DNA of 64,000 nucleotides from an uncultured Spirochaetaceae bacterium (GTDB lineage: Bacteria; Spirochaetota; Spirochaetia; Sphaerochaetales; Sphaerochaetaceae). The notes under the pieces were generated by a model. That model saw only the letters and a list, made by a program, of their open reading frames with translations, did no database searches and had not been told where the DNA came from. Numbering within the stretch: the first letter of the stretch is position 1; each line of letters opens with the position of its first letter. The stretch spans positions 1 through 64,000 of the forward strand of contig CALXKJ010000005.1 in the NCBI GenBank assembly GCA_944388955.1, written 5' to 3'. This document shows, one piece after another, positions 25,698 through 34,840 of this stretch. Position numbers and translations under genes: made by a program.

Positions 25698-25723
25698 CCC
25701 CATCCTAGCTCGTTAGAATGGGG
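25698..25723 (-). terminator. tRNA-Ala terminator
   Basis: A hairpin with arms CCCCAT (25698-25703) and ATGGGG (25718-25723) and inner CTA/TAG pairing. On the minus strand it is followed by TTTTC and lies about 40 nt past the tRNA 3' end. Confidence 0.7.
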
Positions 25724-25762
25724 GTATTTCAAAATTTTCATTTAATAAGATTTTTCGTTTAA

Positions 25763-25835
25763 TGGAGCTGATGGGACTCGAACCCACCACTTTCAGATTG
25801 CGAACCTGACGCTCTACCAGATGAGCTACAGCCCC
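25763..25835 (-). tRNA. tRNA-Ala(CGC)
   Basis: A 73-nt cloverleaf on the minus strand: acceptor stem GGGGCTG / CAGCTCC with the G3-U70 wobble pair that identifies alanine tRNA, D arm GCTC...GAGC, anticodon stem TCAGG/TCTGA with loop TTCGCAA (anticodon CGC, codon GCG), and T arm GTGGGTTCGAGTCCCAT. The CCA end is not encoded. Confidence 0.96.
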
Positions 25836-25913
25836 TTTGAGTGATATTCAACACATTTTGGCAACTGAAGTCAATACGATGTCATTCACTGAATATGGCG
25901 CTATCATTGGATT

Positions 25914-27248
25914 ATGAAAGAAGATTATCTCATTTCCGATAATCCACTGAAAGCTATTCTTGTTTTCTCATTGCCGATGATGATAGGAAACTTTTTCCAG
26001 CAGTTCTACACCATGGCAGATTCCATGATAGTAGGACGCTTCATCGGAGAAGAAGCCCTTGCGGCAGTAGGCGCATCCTATGCTTTAACAACAGTCTTCA
26101 TCTCAATCGCAATCGGTGGAGGAGCTGGAGCCAGCGTGCTTACCAGCCAGGCATTCGGTGCGGGGAACGGGGCAGCAGTGAAGGAAAGCATAAGCGTGTC
26201 GCTTATCTCCTTTCTTATTCTGTCACTGGTTCTTGGTATCTTAGGTGTCATATTCACGCCTAAGATCATCAATGCCTTGAATACACCAGCGAATATACGC
26301 TCCGATGCTATCGCTTATCTCAGGATATATCTTCTCGGTCTCCCCTTCCTTTTCATGTACAATATCCTCTCATCCATCTTCAATGCACTGGGTAAATCGA
26401 GGATACCGCTTTATCTTCTTATATTCTCCTCTATCCTGAACATCCTACTCGACGTAATCGCAGTAACTGCACTGGATATGGGTGTATCAGGAGCAGCGTG
26501 GGCAACACTTATTGCGCAGGCGGTTTCCGCCGCTATTTCATTCCATCTGCTCTTGCGGACACTCAGAAGAATTGATGGGAAGATATCAAGGATGTTCTCT
26601 TTCCAGACATTGCGCTCGATGTCTGCAATCGCACTTCCATCCATCCTTCAGCAATCAGTGATAGCCTTCGGCATGATGCTTGTACAGGGAGTAGTCAATG
26701 GCTTCGGCTCAGAGGTGCTGGCTGGATACTCCGCCGCAATACGTGTAGATAGCATAGCTACAGTACCTACAGGAGCGATAGGCAACGCGTTAAGCTCGTA
26801 TACAGCGCAGAATATAGGCGCAAGAAAAGAAGAAAGAATCATCAAAGGGTATCATCTTTCATACTTTCTTATAATTTTCTTCTCCGCGCTGATCTGCCTT
26901 ATCCTCCAGCTGTTCAACGAAAAGATAATAGGATTGTTCATTGGAAGCGATGGCTCCCTTGAAGCATATGCCACCGGCATCGCTTATCTCAGGTATCTCA
27001 GCTGGTTCTACCCTATTCTCGGATTTGCTTTCATCACAGGAGGCGTCCTCAGGGGAGCGGGGACGATGAAGCTGTTCACGATAGCAAGCATCTCAAATCT
27101 GACACTTAGAGTTCTAGGGGCTGTACTTCTCGCATCCCGTTATGGCGTAAGCATCATCTGGGAGGTTGTACCTGCTGGCTGGGCTGTATATTTCGGCATT
27201 TGTCTCTATGCGTATAGGAAAGGAAACTGGAAACGCGTTCTAAATTGA
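25914..27248 (+). CDS. MATE family efflux transporter
   Basis: A 444-residue polytopic protein with about 12 membrane helices and the MATE family pattern: NPLKAILVFSLPMMIGNFFQQFYTMADSMIVGRFIGEEALAAVGASY at the N-terminus and a second, similar half starting near residue 230 (FQTLRSMSAIALPSILQQSV). It probably exports cationic compounds or drugs by sodium or proton exchange. TATCAT (25902-25907) ends 6 nt before the ATG and there is no Shine-Dalgarno, so a leaderless mRNA is likely. Confidence 0.9.
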   Translation: MKEDYLISDNPLKAILVFSLPMMIGNFFQQFYTMADSMIVGRFIGEEALAAVGASYALTTVFISIAIGGGAGASVLTSQAFGAGNGAAVKESISVSLISFLILSLVLGILGVIFTPKIINALNTPANIRSDAIAYLRIYLLGLPFLFMYNILSSIFNALGKSRIPLYLLIFSSILNILLDVIAVTALDMGVSGAAWATLIAQAVSAAISFHLLLRTLRRIDGKISRMFSFQTLRSMSAIALPSILQQSVIAFGMMLVQGVVNGFGSEVLAGYSAAIRVDSIATVPTGAIGNALSSYTAQNIGARKEERIIKGYHLSYFLIIFFSALICLILQLFNEKIIGLFIGSDGSLEAYATGIAYLRYLSWFYPILGFAFITGGVLRGAGTMKLFTIASISNLTLRVLGAVLLASRYGVSIIWEVVPAGWAVYFGICLYAYRKGNWKRVLN

Positions 27249-27287
27249 CGTTTCACCGAGATATTGTCATAAATCGCCGTGAAAATA

Positions 27288-27318
27288 TTGCATCTTGATA
27301 TGCAAAGTAAATAGAATA
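27288..27318 (+). promoter_or_regulatory. cstA promoter with inverted repeat
   Basis: TTGCAT (27288-27293), 18 nt, TAGAAT (27312-27317). The -35 hexamer is one arm of an inverted repeat TTGCAT / ATGCAA (27300-27305), a possible operator. Confidence 0.4.
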
Positions 27319-27341
27319 CGGCAGTTCTAAAGGGGATACTT

Positions 27342-29030
27342 ATGAACGGAATACTTATACTTCTGATTGCTATCATTGCACTGTCAGCAGGTTATATCTT
27401 CTATGGCCGCTGGCTTGCAAAGAAGTGGGGAGTCTCAAACAATCTAAAGACTCCCGCCGTGGAAATCAATGACGGTATCGACTACGTCCCTACTAAGAAG
27501 CAGGTTGTCTTCGGCCACCAGTTCGCATCAATTGCTGGCGCAGGTCCTATAAACGGGCCTATTCAAGCGGCTGTCTTCGGCTGGCTTCCTGTAATGCTCT
27601 GGTGCATTATCGGAGGAATATTCTTCGGTGCTGTACAGGACTTCTCATCGATGTTCGCTTCAGTCAGGAACAAGGGAAGATCGATAGGTGTTATCATCGA
27701 GCTATATGTAGGCAAAACAGGAAAGAGACTCTTTCTGCTTTTCGTTTACTTCTTCTCGATTCTCGTTGTTGCCGCTTTCTCAGATATCGTTGCAAAAAGC
27801 TTCGGTGTCTCTTCTGCGTTCTCCGCTGAAGTGAATCATGCGAACGCCCAGGTTGCATGTACATCAACCCTATTCATCGTAGCGGCAGTCGCTCTCGGAT
27901 TCTGGATCAAGAATATGAAGCCAAGCACAGCTATAAATACTGCTGTATCAATCATCATGCTTGTCATCTGCGTCACGCTTGGCTGCCTATTCCCATTCTC
28001 ACTCTCAGTGAATACATGGATGTATCTTGTATTCATCTATATCCTCATTGCCTCTGTCGTTCCTGTATGGGCGCTTCTCCAGCCTCGTGATTACCTCAAC
28101 AGCTACCTGCTTATCTTCATGATTGCCGCAGCTGTCATAGGAATCTTCGTCTCCAATCCTACTGTCGAGCTTCCAGCGTTCACAGGATTCTCATCTTCAA
28201 TCGGCTCGATGTTCCCGATTCTCTTTGTGACTATCGCATGCGGAGCTGTATCAGGATTCCATTCACTTGTCTCTTCCGAAACCGCTTCCAAGCAGGTTGA
28301 GAGAGAAAGCGACATGCTTCCTATCAGCTACGGAGCTATGCTTGTCGAGTCACTTCTCGGAATCATCGCGCTTGTCGCAGTCGGAGCCGTCGCAGTCAAT
28401 GGGGTTATTCCATCAGGAACTCCTCAGGTAATCTTCTCGCAGGCTGTCTCAGGCTTCCTTGCCGGAATCGGAATTCCTAAGGATATCTCATTCACGCTTA
28501 TCTCCCTCGCTGTATCGGCATTTGCACTCACTTCGCTTGATTCAGTCGCCAGAGTCGGAAGACTTTCATTCCAGGAGCTCTTCCTCGACAAGGAAGATGA
28601 GGATGTATCAAAGCTCCCTATGTGGAAGCAGGTGCTTACAAACAGATGGGTTGCTTCTATTATCGTTCTTGTACCTTCATTCGCGCTCGCGAAAGTCGGT
28701 TATCAGGAGATATGGGCACTCTTTGGATCTGCGAACCAGCTTCTTTCCGTCCTTGCGCTTGCGGCTGTTGCTGTGTATCTCAAGAAGATAAAGAAATCAA
28801 ACAAGATGATGCTTTTCCCGATGTTCTTCATGCTTGCTGTCACAGTCACCGCTCTTATTGAGCTCATAATCAGCAACATAATGACATTCGGTGAGAGTGC
28901 CGCAGTATCCGCATTCGGTCAGTCAATGCAGATTGTCCTGGCGGCCCTTCTTGTTGCGCTTGCAATCGTAGTTGTAATCGCATGCTGCAAGAAGCTCTTC
29001 GGAAAGGAAGAGGAAACAAAGAAAGCCTGA
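27342..29030 (+). CDS. cstA: carbon starvation protein A, peptide/pyruvate transporter family
   Basis: A 562-residue CstA-family transporter with about 16 membrane helices. Family motifs: YFYGRWLAKKWG-like N-terminus (YIFYGRWLAK), DGIDYVPTKKQVVFGHQFASIAGAGPI, GPIQAAVFGWLPV and GAVQDFSSMFASVRNKGRSIG. Members take up peptides or pyruvate. AAGGGG lies before the ATG; a terminator follows. Confidence 0.92.
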   Translation: MNGILILLIAIIALSAGYIFYGRWLAKKWGVSNNLKTPAVEINDGIDYVPTKKQVVFGHQFASIAGAGPINGPIQAAVFGWLPVMLWCIIGGIFFGAVQDFSSMFASVRNKGRSIGVIIELYVGKTGKRLFLLFVYFFSILVVAAFSDIVAKSFGVSSAFSAEVNHANAQVACTSTLFIVAAVALGFWIKNMKPSTAINTAVSIIMLVICVTLGCLFPFSLSVNTWMYLVFIYILIASVVPVWALLQPRDYLNSYLLIFMIAAAVIGIFVSNPTVELPAFTGFSSSIGSMFPILFVTIACGAVSGFHSLVSSETASKQVERESDMLPISYGAMLVESLLGIIALVAVGAVAVNGVIPSGTPQVIFSQAVSGFLAGIGIPKDISFTLISLAVSAFALTSLDSVARVGRLSFQELFLDKEDEDVSKLPMWKQVLTNRWVASIIVLVPSFALAKVGYQEIWALFGSANQLLSVLALAAVAVYLKKIKKSNKMMLFPMFFMLAVTVTALIELIISNIMTFGESAAVSAFGQSMQIVLAALLVALAIVVVIACCKKLFGKEEETKKA

Positions 29031-29051
29031 TTGTTTTCAGGACAAGCACAG

Positions 29052-29083
29052 GAAGCCGGGGCCTCACCTCGGCTTCTTCCTTT
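29052..29083 (+). terminator. cstA terminator
   Basis: GAAGCCG (29052-29058) / CGGCTTC (29070-29076) stem with 11-nt loop, followed by TTCCTTTTCTC. Confidence 0.75.
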
Positions 29084-29117
29084 TCTCTTGCTACCTCCTT
29101 CTGATAATATTCCTCCT

Positions 29118-29567
29118 GTGAATATCATTGAAGTCAATGAAATTACAGAGGATCTTGTTGCAAGTCTGCTCTCCGTCTGGGAGTCATCAGTAAGGGCTAC
29201 ACATACCTTCCTCTCGGAATCTGAAATACTTGAAATAAAGAAGTATGTGCCTGAAGCACTCAGGAATGTTGAGCATCTTGCAGTAGCTTATGATGACACA
29301 TCATCTCCTGTTGCCTTCATGGGTGTACAGGATTCTTTTCTCGAGATGCTTTTCGTGAAAGCTGAAGAGAGAGGCAAAGGTATTGGCCGCAGATTGCTGG
29401 AGAGAGGAATCAAAGAGTACGGAGTGCAGAAACTCAGTGTCAACGAGCAGAATCCGCAGGCAAAAAGTTTCTATGAGCATATGGGATTCATTGTTTACAG
29501 CCGCTCAGAGCTTGATGGGCAAGGCAAGCCGTATCCTCTGCTATATATGAAACTGAAAGATAATTGA
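29118..29567 (+). CDS. GNAT family N-acetyltransferase
   Basis: A 149-residue acetyl-CoA-dependent N-acetyltransferase. The acetyl-CoA loop is VKAEERGKGIGRRLLE (about residues 80-95), followed by VNEQNPQAKSFYEHMGF (about 115-131), the typical C-terminal GNAT motif. The frame remains open upstream through the cstA terminator; the GTG at 29118 is preferred because TAATAT (29105-29110) ends 7 nt before it, giving a leaderless mRNA. The acceptor substrate is unknown. Confidence 0.82.
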   Translation: MNIIEVNEITEDLVASLLSVWESSVRATHTFLSESEILEIKKYVPEALRNVEHLAVAYDDTSSPVAFMGVQDSFLEMLFVKAEERGKGIGRRLLERGIKEYGVQKLSVNEQNPQAKSFYEHMGFIVYSRSELDGQGKPYPLLYMKLKDN

Positions 29568-29632
29568 CAAATCTCGCATCTCGCCTATCTGGAAAAGCAT
29601 TGCTGGAATCAAAGGCATGCTACACTTTATGC

Positions 29633-31600
29633 ATGAAAAGAAAACTATGCATAATGCTCATCCTCGCAATCACGCTGCTCTGCATCCACGCATCCCCTCT
29701 TTCGGATGCTGCGGGAAGCGGAAATCTCGAAGCTCTGAATACGATAATAGATAAAGGCACTACAGCTGAAGATCTCAATCAATCTCTTATCACAGCCTTT
29801 GAAATGCAGGAATGGGAGGCTGCTGAGATTCTCATCAACGCAGGTGCTGACATTTCTGCAGTGAATGATGAGCTTCTCGCCATCATCGTTTCGCATTATC
29901 TGGGCATTCCCGATGATTTAGCTGCACTGGTTATCGAATCCGGTGCCGACACATCGATAATCGATATGCAGACAGCAATCAGTCTGTGTTCTGCACCTCT
30001 TGTCAGAGCTGTTATTGCCAATGGAGGCAATGTATCAGAGCCGATACAAGATGACTGGGGAGACTTTCCTGTGCTCATCTATGCAGTAAACAGCTATTTC
30101 ATGTACAGCATGGTGACAGGAATTTACCCATCACAGTCATTCATCGAAGTTCTCCTTGAAGCTGGAGCAAATCCTGATGAGATGATGGAAGATGGCTCCA
30201 GCGCTATGTATCTATCAATGCAGTATGGTCTGAATGATATTGCCATGCTGCTGCTTGAGAATGGCGCGAATCCTCTTGAGGTATTCCCTGGCATTCCGCT
30301 TCTGAACTTCGCTGTCGCATTCGGCATGGATTGCTCATTCATCGAGGAAGTAATCGAAAGAGGCGCTGATGTAAATGGTGGTATAGAAGGTGAAGGATAT
30401 TCTGGCTATTCTCTTGCAATCGCTATTGATTCAGGCTTCTTTGATATCGCCACTCTTCTTCTTGAAAAGGGTGCAGATATCACGCTCGACGGGAAAGAAG
30501 GAGATGACTATCTTCTCAACGCTGTCATAAACGGCGCGCCTTCCTCTCTGGTGTCATCGCTTATACAGAAAGGAGCAAGCCCGGATGCATCCGATGCGGA
30601 AGGAAAAGCAGCTCTATACCATGCAATCACAGGAGGACAATGGGAAACAGCTTCACTGCTGGCTGAAGCAGGTGCAGATATCGAGAAGCTTTCACCGGAA
30701 ATCACTGACAGCTACCGTTATGCCACTTCACAGGATGCACCTTATAGCTTCATGAAAATCTATGGAGAATATGGATATGATCTCACTGAAGGATATATCG
30801 AGCGCTACGGCATAGAAGATGCGCTTCTTGAAGCCACTGAGGACAACAGACCGCTCAGCGTCATACAGGCATTGGTGGAGCGAGGCGCACCGGTAGATGT
30901 TTATGAGAGATCCGGCCTAGGCTACTCGCCGCTGAAAAATGCATTCTGGAGAAAGAACTGGGATACAGTACGATATCTTCTGGATCTTACAGAGCGACCT
31001 TATCAAGTCAATGGATACCATGAGACAGTCCATGAAGCAGCAGTTGATTCAGATGCACCGGAAGACATCCTGAGGAAAACTTCCGAGATGGTTGGAAATG
31101 GCTACATGCAGTACGGGCCTTTACGCGCGCTGCTGGAAGCCGTGAAGGATAATGCCGATACGAAGGAGATAGAAAGCCTCATAGAGCAAGGCGCGTACAT
31201 CGGCTCATATCGCAATGACACTTCCTCGGCACCGCTTTACGTTGCAATCAACAATGAAAACTGGGAAACAGTGCTTATGCTCATCGAGCATGGAGCCCTG
31301 GATTACTGGATCAACCCATATTACCCGCCTCTCGGTGAAGCCGTAGATAATGAAGCACCTGTAGAAATAATTGAGGCCATGCTCGAAAATGGTGCTGATG
31401 TGGATATGATGTATAGCGCTATGCTTCCTCTTGAATTATGCATAGGGAATCGCATGTGGGATCATGCATCCTTATTGCTTGCTAATGACGCTACAGTATA
31501 TAGATATTTCTACGAGCTTGCTGAAGAAAGAAATGCGCCTAGAAGCTTCCTTAATCAGCTCAGGGCTGCCTATCGAAAGCAGGGAGTTCCAATGAAGTAA
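29633..31600 (+). CDS. exported ankyrin-repeat protein
   Basis: A 655-residue protein with a cleavable signal peptide (MKRKLCIMLILAITLLCIHASPL) followed by about 15-18 ankyrin-like repeats, many ending in LLLENGANP, LIEKGADIT or similar. Ankyrin repeats bind other proteins; an exported copy may act in the periplasm or outside the cell. Upstream reading frame is open, but TACACT (29621-29626) lies exactly 6 nt before this ATG, supporting this start and a leaderless mRNA. A strong terminator follows. Confidence 0.85.
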   Translation: MKRKLCIMLILAITLLCIHASPLSDAAGSGNLEALNTIIDKGTTAEDLNQSLITAFEMQEWEAAEILINAGADISAVNDELLAIIVSHYLGIPDDLAALVIESGADTSIIDMQTAISLCSAPLVRAVIANGGNVSEPIQDDWGDFPVLIYAVNSYFMYSMVTGIYPSQSFIEVLLEAGANPDEMMEDGSSAMYLSMQYGLNDIAMLLLENGANPLEVFPGIPLLNFAVAFGMDCSFIEEVIERGADVNGGIEGEGYSGYSLAIAIDSGFFDIATLLLEKGADITLDGKEGDDYLLNAVINGAPSSLVSSLIQKGASPDASDAEGKAALYHAITGGQWETASLLAEAGADIEKLSPEITDSYRYATSQDAPYSFMKIYGEYGYDLTEGYIERYGIEDALLEATEDNRPLSVIQALVERGAPVDVYERSGLGYSPLKNAFWRKNWDTVRYLLDLTERPYQVNGYHETVHEAAVDSDAPEDILRKTSEMVGNGYMQYGPLRALLEAVKDNADTKEIESLIEQGAYIGSYRNDTSSAPLYVAINNENWETVLMLIEHGALDYWINPYYPPLGEAVDNEAPVEIIEAMLENGADVDMMYSAMLPLELCIGNRMWDHASLLLANDATVYRYFYELAEERNAPRSFLNQLRAAYRKQGVPMK

Positions 31601-31607
31601 GAAAGAA

Positions 31608-31631
31608 GGGAGCTGCCATCCAGCAGCTCCC
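31608..31631. terminator. bidirectional terminator
   Basis: A 9-bp perfect stem GGGAGCTGC (31608-31616) / GCAGCTCCC (31623-31631), with T-rich sequence on both outer sides, between convergent ankyrin and beta-barrel-like genes. Confidence 0.85.
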
Positions 31632-31636
31632 ACTCT

Positions 31637-32128
31637 TTAGAAATCCCATCCGAATCCGATTGCGGGAAGCGGAATGATGAATTTCGGATTCTTCGCGTAG
31701 TTTTCTCCGATTTCACCGAAATCAGTGATGAATCCAGTTCCAAGACGAATGTACATATTCTGAGCAAGATAGAAATCGAAATCAGCTGTGACAAAATAAT
31801 CGAGACTGACACCAGATTTGAGGCCAAGGATAGCCCCTGCTCCGAGAATGAAATCACAGTTGGAGCTGATGTCTGTCTGATACGCATAACCAATGCTCAG
31901 ATCGATGTCATTCATTGAAAGCAGCATGCCGACAAGCATTCCCTGTCCTTTGCCGAAATCCATATCGAGTTCAGCATCGATGGAGAAATTATAATTTGCT
32001 CCGCCTTCTCCAATACCCAGCTCACCATAAGTCCCCTGACCTCCGACTGCAAGCGAGATATCAACAGAAGCCGCAGCTGCTGAGATAGCGAGAACCAATA
32101 CGATAAGAATAGCGCCTAGTCTTTTCAT
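31637..32128 (-). CDS. probable small outer-membrane beta-barrel protein
   Basis: A 163-residue exported protein: signal peptide MKRLGAILIVLVLAISAAAAS, then alternating strands rich in Gly, aromatic and polar residues (ISLAVGGQGTYGELG, NYNFSIDAELDMDFG), ending in the aromatic residue Phe (GFGWDF), as outer-membrane barrels often do. I do not recognise a named family. AAGGAGGAGGGTGTA precedes the ATG. Confidence 0.65.
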   Translation of the reverse strand: MKRLGAILIVLVLAISAAAASVDISLAVGGQGTYGELGIGEGGANYNFSIDAELDMDFGKGQGMLVGMLLSMNDIDLSIGYAYQTDISSNCDFILGAGAILGLKSGVSLDYFVTADFDFYLAQNMYIRLGTGFITDFGEIGENYAKNPKFIIPLPAIGFGWDF

Positions 32129-32145
32129 TACACCCTCCTCCTTAT

Positions 32146-33060
32146 TTACAAGGATAGCACTCTCTGTGCATTCCTGTAGAATAGCTTTTCTATAATAGAC
32201 ATGGGCATTCCCTGCCTTTCAAGCTCATCGGAAAGCAGGTAGAACCTATCAGGAGATGATATCTCAAGATTGCCATCGATACCATCGAAATCAGAGCCTA
32301 ACGCGAGAATATCCTCACCGGCAGTCTTCCATATATGCATCACGTGACGCGCCGCATCTGACACCCGGCTCATAGCATTGGAATCATCGGTGGAGAATGA
32401 GACATCAAGAAACGCTGGACAGAGATTGAGTCCCGCGACCCCACCTTTATCGGCAAGCGCGCGAAGAGAGTCATCAGAGAGATTACGTGGAACGTCAGCA
32501 ATGCTTCTTGCATTGGAGTGCGTTGCCAACACGGGGCCTTCTGCATATCTCAGCACATCCCAGAAGCCGCCATCGGAAAGATGGGAGACATCAACGGCAA
32601 TTCCCAGCCTTCCGCATTCCTTGACAGCTTCGATGCCTCTCTCCTTCAGGCCTTTACACATAACATTTTTATCATGCGAATTGGGATACCCAAGTTCATT
32701 CTCGTAATTCCATGTAAGGCCGAATATGCGGACACCCCAGTCTTTGAGAGTCTGAAGCCTTGAGATATCCCCTTCAATCGACGCGCCCTCTTCAGTCGTA
32801 AGCACAGCTTTATCATCAATTCCCGCTTCAGCTGTCTTTTCGGCGAAGACGGAATGAAGCTCTAAAAGAATCTGCCATGGAGAAAGAGCACGTTTGCTCT
32901 CCGGTACATTCTCATACATAGGGACAAAGAGAGCAAAGCACTGGAATAGGACATCCCCCTTCTCAAGCTTTGCCTTGTCTATGCTGTAATCATTGCGGAT
33001 GAGATTTCCCCCATCCTTCCAGATTCTATATATCGTGTCAGAATGCAGATCGATAATCAT
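32146..33060 (-). CDS. membrane dipeptidase (peptidase M19)
   Basis: A 304-residue metallodipeptidase of the M19/renal dipeptidase family, which cleaves dipeptides including those with D-residues. Zinc-site motifs are DLHSDTIYR at residue 3, the bridging Glu in TTEEGASIEGD, ATHSNARSIADVPRNLSD and LGSDFDG near the C-terminus. No signal peptide, so probably cytoplasmic. It overlaps the upstream glycosidase-like gene by 4 nt. Confidence 0.9.
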   Translation of the reverse strand: MIIDLHSDTIYRIWKDGGNLIRNDYSIDKAKLEKGDVLFQCFALFVPMYENVPESKRALSPWQILLELHSVFAEKTAEAGIDDKAVLTTEEGASIEGDISRLQTLKDWGVRIFGLTWNYENELGYPNSHDKNVMCKGLKERGIEAVKECGRLGIAVDVSHLSDGGFWDVLRYAEGPVLATHSNARSIADVPRNLSDDSLRALADKGGVAGLNLCPAFLDVSFSTDDSNAMSRVSDAARHVMHIWKTAGEDILALGSDFDGIDGNLEISSPDRFYLLSDELERQGMPMSIIEKLFYRNAQRVLSL

Positions 33061-34022
33061 CTTTTCCTTCCAAGCAGAAGCCCCAGAGACTCCCTAGTGA
33101 ACGGCAACGGACCACTATGACCGGAAGCGGAGTAATAACAATACCAGGTCTCCTCATTCTCCTTGTATTTTATATCTGAAGATGTCAGATAAAGCGATGC
33201 CCAGCCCTCATCTGGGGAATTCTGAATCACTCGCCTCGTAGAGAATGAAATACCATCCTCACTTCCAAGAAGGAGCATTTTAGAACGTGGCCGTTTTGCT
33301 TCCTCATCGTAGTAGTATGAGCATTCAAACGCAGCTATCCCGTCAGATAGAGGGATAATGCGCACATGTCCCGTCGCAAGGCTTCTCTCAGGGTTATCCC
33401 CATCGGGCTTTATGAGTATCTCCGGATAGATATCATAGGGGCCTTCAGGATAGAAGGACTCAGCGCAGCCAAGAAGGACAGGCACTGTTTCATCAGGATT
33501 CCTCAACCGCCATTCTCCAGCTCCGAAATAAAGCCTGTACCTACCATTCAATGTCACAAGCTGAGGAAGAGAAAGCATTGGAGCACCTCCCCTCCAGGAT
33601 GAGAATGGTATATCTGCCGCATCCAGTATCTTTCTCGGTGAGGACCAGAGGAAGAGATCTGTAGATGTCGAGAGCATGATGCGTGATGAATGGCTCTTCT
33701 CCCCATTCTTTCCATATGTTGGCACATGGATTTCAAAAAGCATGTAATAGATTGCATCATTATGGAAGATAGATGGATAATGCCCGCCCCTGAAGAGGAA
33801 TTGCTCTTTCTTCCATTCCAGTCCCGATGTCGATGTATAGTGCTCTATCCCATACCATGTATGGGCGAAAATATGCCAGAGCGCATCAGGTGACTCATCA
33901 GGAAGAAGAAACGATGGTGCCGATAGCCGTGGCGTCAGATATGGATTTCCAGCTGCTATAGGCTCATCATTGAATGAATACCAGTAGCAGTCATCAAGCG
34001 CCTTGAATGGCTGGAAACGCAA
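33057..34022 (-). CDS. glycosidase-like five-bladed propeller protein
   Basis: A 321-residue protein resembling GH43/GH32-type beta-propellers: blade-like repeats such as PSFLLPDESPDALWHIFAHTW, HYPSIFHNDAIYYMLFEIHV, RYRLYFGAGEWRLR and TWYCYYSASG. No signal peptide is seen. The start is a TTG with GAGGAGG 8 nt upstream. It is followed by dipeptidase with 4-nt overlap. The sugar substrate cannot be told, and catalytic acids are not certain. Confidence 0.6.
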   Translation of the reverse strand: MRFQPFKALDDCYWYSFNDEPIAAGNPYLTPRLSAPSFLLPDESPDALWHIFAHTWYGIEHYTSTSGLEWKKEQFLFRGGHYPSIFHNDAIYYMLFEIHVPTYGKNGEKSHSSRIMLSTSTDLFLWSSPRKILDAADIPFSSWRGGAPMLSLPQLVTLNGRYRLYFGAGEWRLRNPDETVPVLLGCAESFYPEGPYDIYPEILIKPDGDNPERSLATGHVRIIPLSDGIAAFECSYYYDEEAKRPRSKMLLLGSEDGISFSTRRVIQNSPDEGWASLYLTSSDIKYKENEETWYCYYSASGHSGPLPFTRESLGLLLGRKR

Positions 34023-34025
34023 CGC

Positions 34026-34334
34026 TTATTCCTCCTCTCTCTTCTTTCTTGTCTTCTTCGATACAAAAAGAGGGTCAAGCTTATTCTCAAGATCGAACTT
34101 CACGATTATCCACTTCACGAGCTTATTGTAGATAAGGAATGATGAGACTATCGAAAGACCGAACCACGAAAGCGTCAGAAGCATCGAGATGCCCCCAGAC
34201 TCCGCGATTTCCGGGAAATTGTTCATCAGCAGAATCATAAGAACGCCGAAGACTGCGAAACATGCTATCAGAAGAACAAGATTGACAAGCGTCATGATCA
34301 GCATGAAGAGTACTGAATTTCCTTTTTTATTCAT
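34026..34334 (-). CDS. small membrane protein of unknown function
   Basis: A 102-residue protein with two membrane helices (about residues 10-35 and 47-68) and a very basic C-terminal tail (KKTRKKREEE). AAAGGAG precedes the ATG. It lies between lspA and the glycosidase-like gene in the same minus-strand run, overlapping lspA by 4 nt. I do not recognise it. Confidence 0.65.
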   Translation of the reverse strand: MNKKGNSVLFMLIMTLVNLVLLIACFAVFGVLMILLMNNFPEIAESGGISMLLTLSWFGLSIVSSFLIYNKLVKWIIVKFDLENKLDPLFVSKKTRKKREEE

Positions 34335-34840
34335 TTTTTACTCCTTTCACTTATAAACAGGCTGATAATCAGGATTATGACAGATATGACAACAGATGCA
34401 TCTGCTATGTTATATGTGGGGAATCTCTCCATGCCAAAAAGTCCGCCATTGTATGTGGATATCCAGTCAACGACACGAAGGGAGCGGAAGCAGCGGTCTA
34501 CGAGATTGCCTACCCCGCCCCCGACTATTCCAGCAAGGCACCATCGCTGCAAAGCGCTTGTATCCTTATCAAAACGAGGAGAGACAACGCACCAGGACAG
34601 AACGGCCATCAGCAGCAGAGGAAGTGCTATGAAGAAGATATATTTCACCCATAACGGAAAACCAGCGCCTAAAGAGAACGCCACAGCATCGTTACGCACA
34701 TGGCAAATCCATAGGAAATCGCCAAAGAGCCCATAAGCGACATTTCCCTCTGGAATGAAGTGCACAATAAGAGCCTTAGACAGCTGATCGAGCACTATTA
34801 TCGCTATTGATAGCAGAAATGGCATGTATCTCTTTCTCAA
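34331..34840 (-). CDS. lspA: lipoprotein signal peptidase (signal peptidase II)
   Basis: A 169-residue inner-membrane aspartyl protease that cleaves lipoprotein signal peptides. Four hydrophobic helices; catalytic region motifs GNLVDRCF (about residues 112-119) and FPTYNIADASVV (about 140-151) carry the two Asp. It would process the lipoproteins encoded elsewhere in this window. It overlaps the NIF3 gene by 4 nt. Confidence 0.9.
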   Translation of the reverse strand: MRKRYMPFLLSIAIIVLDQLSKALIVHFIPEGNVAYGLFGDFLWICHVRNDAVAFSLGAGFPLWVKYIFFIALPLLLMAVLSWCVVSPRFDKDTSALQRWCLAGIVGGGVGNLVDRCFRSLRVVDWISTYNGGLFGMERFPTYNIADASVVISVIILIISLFISERSKK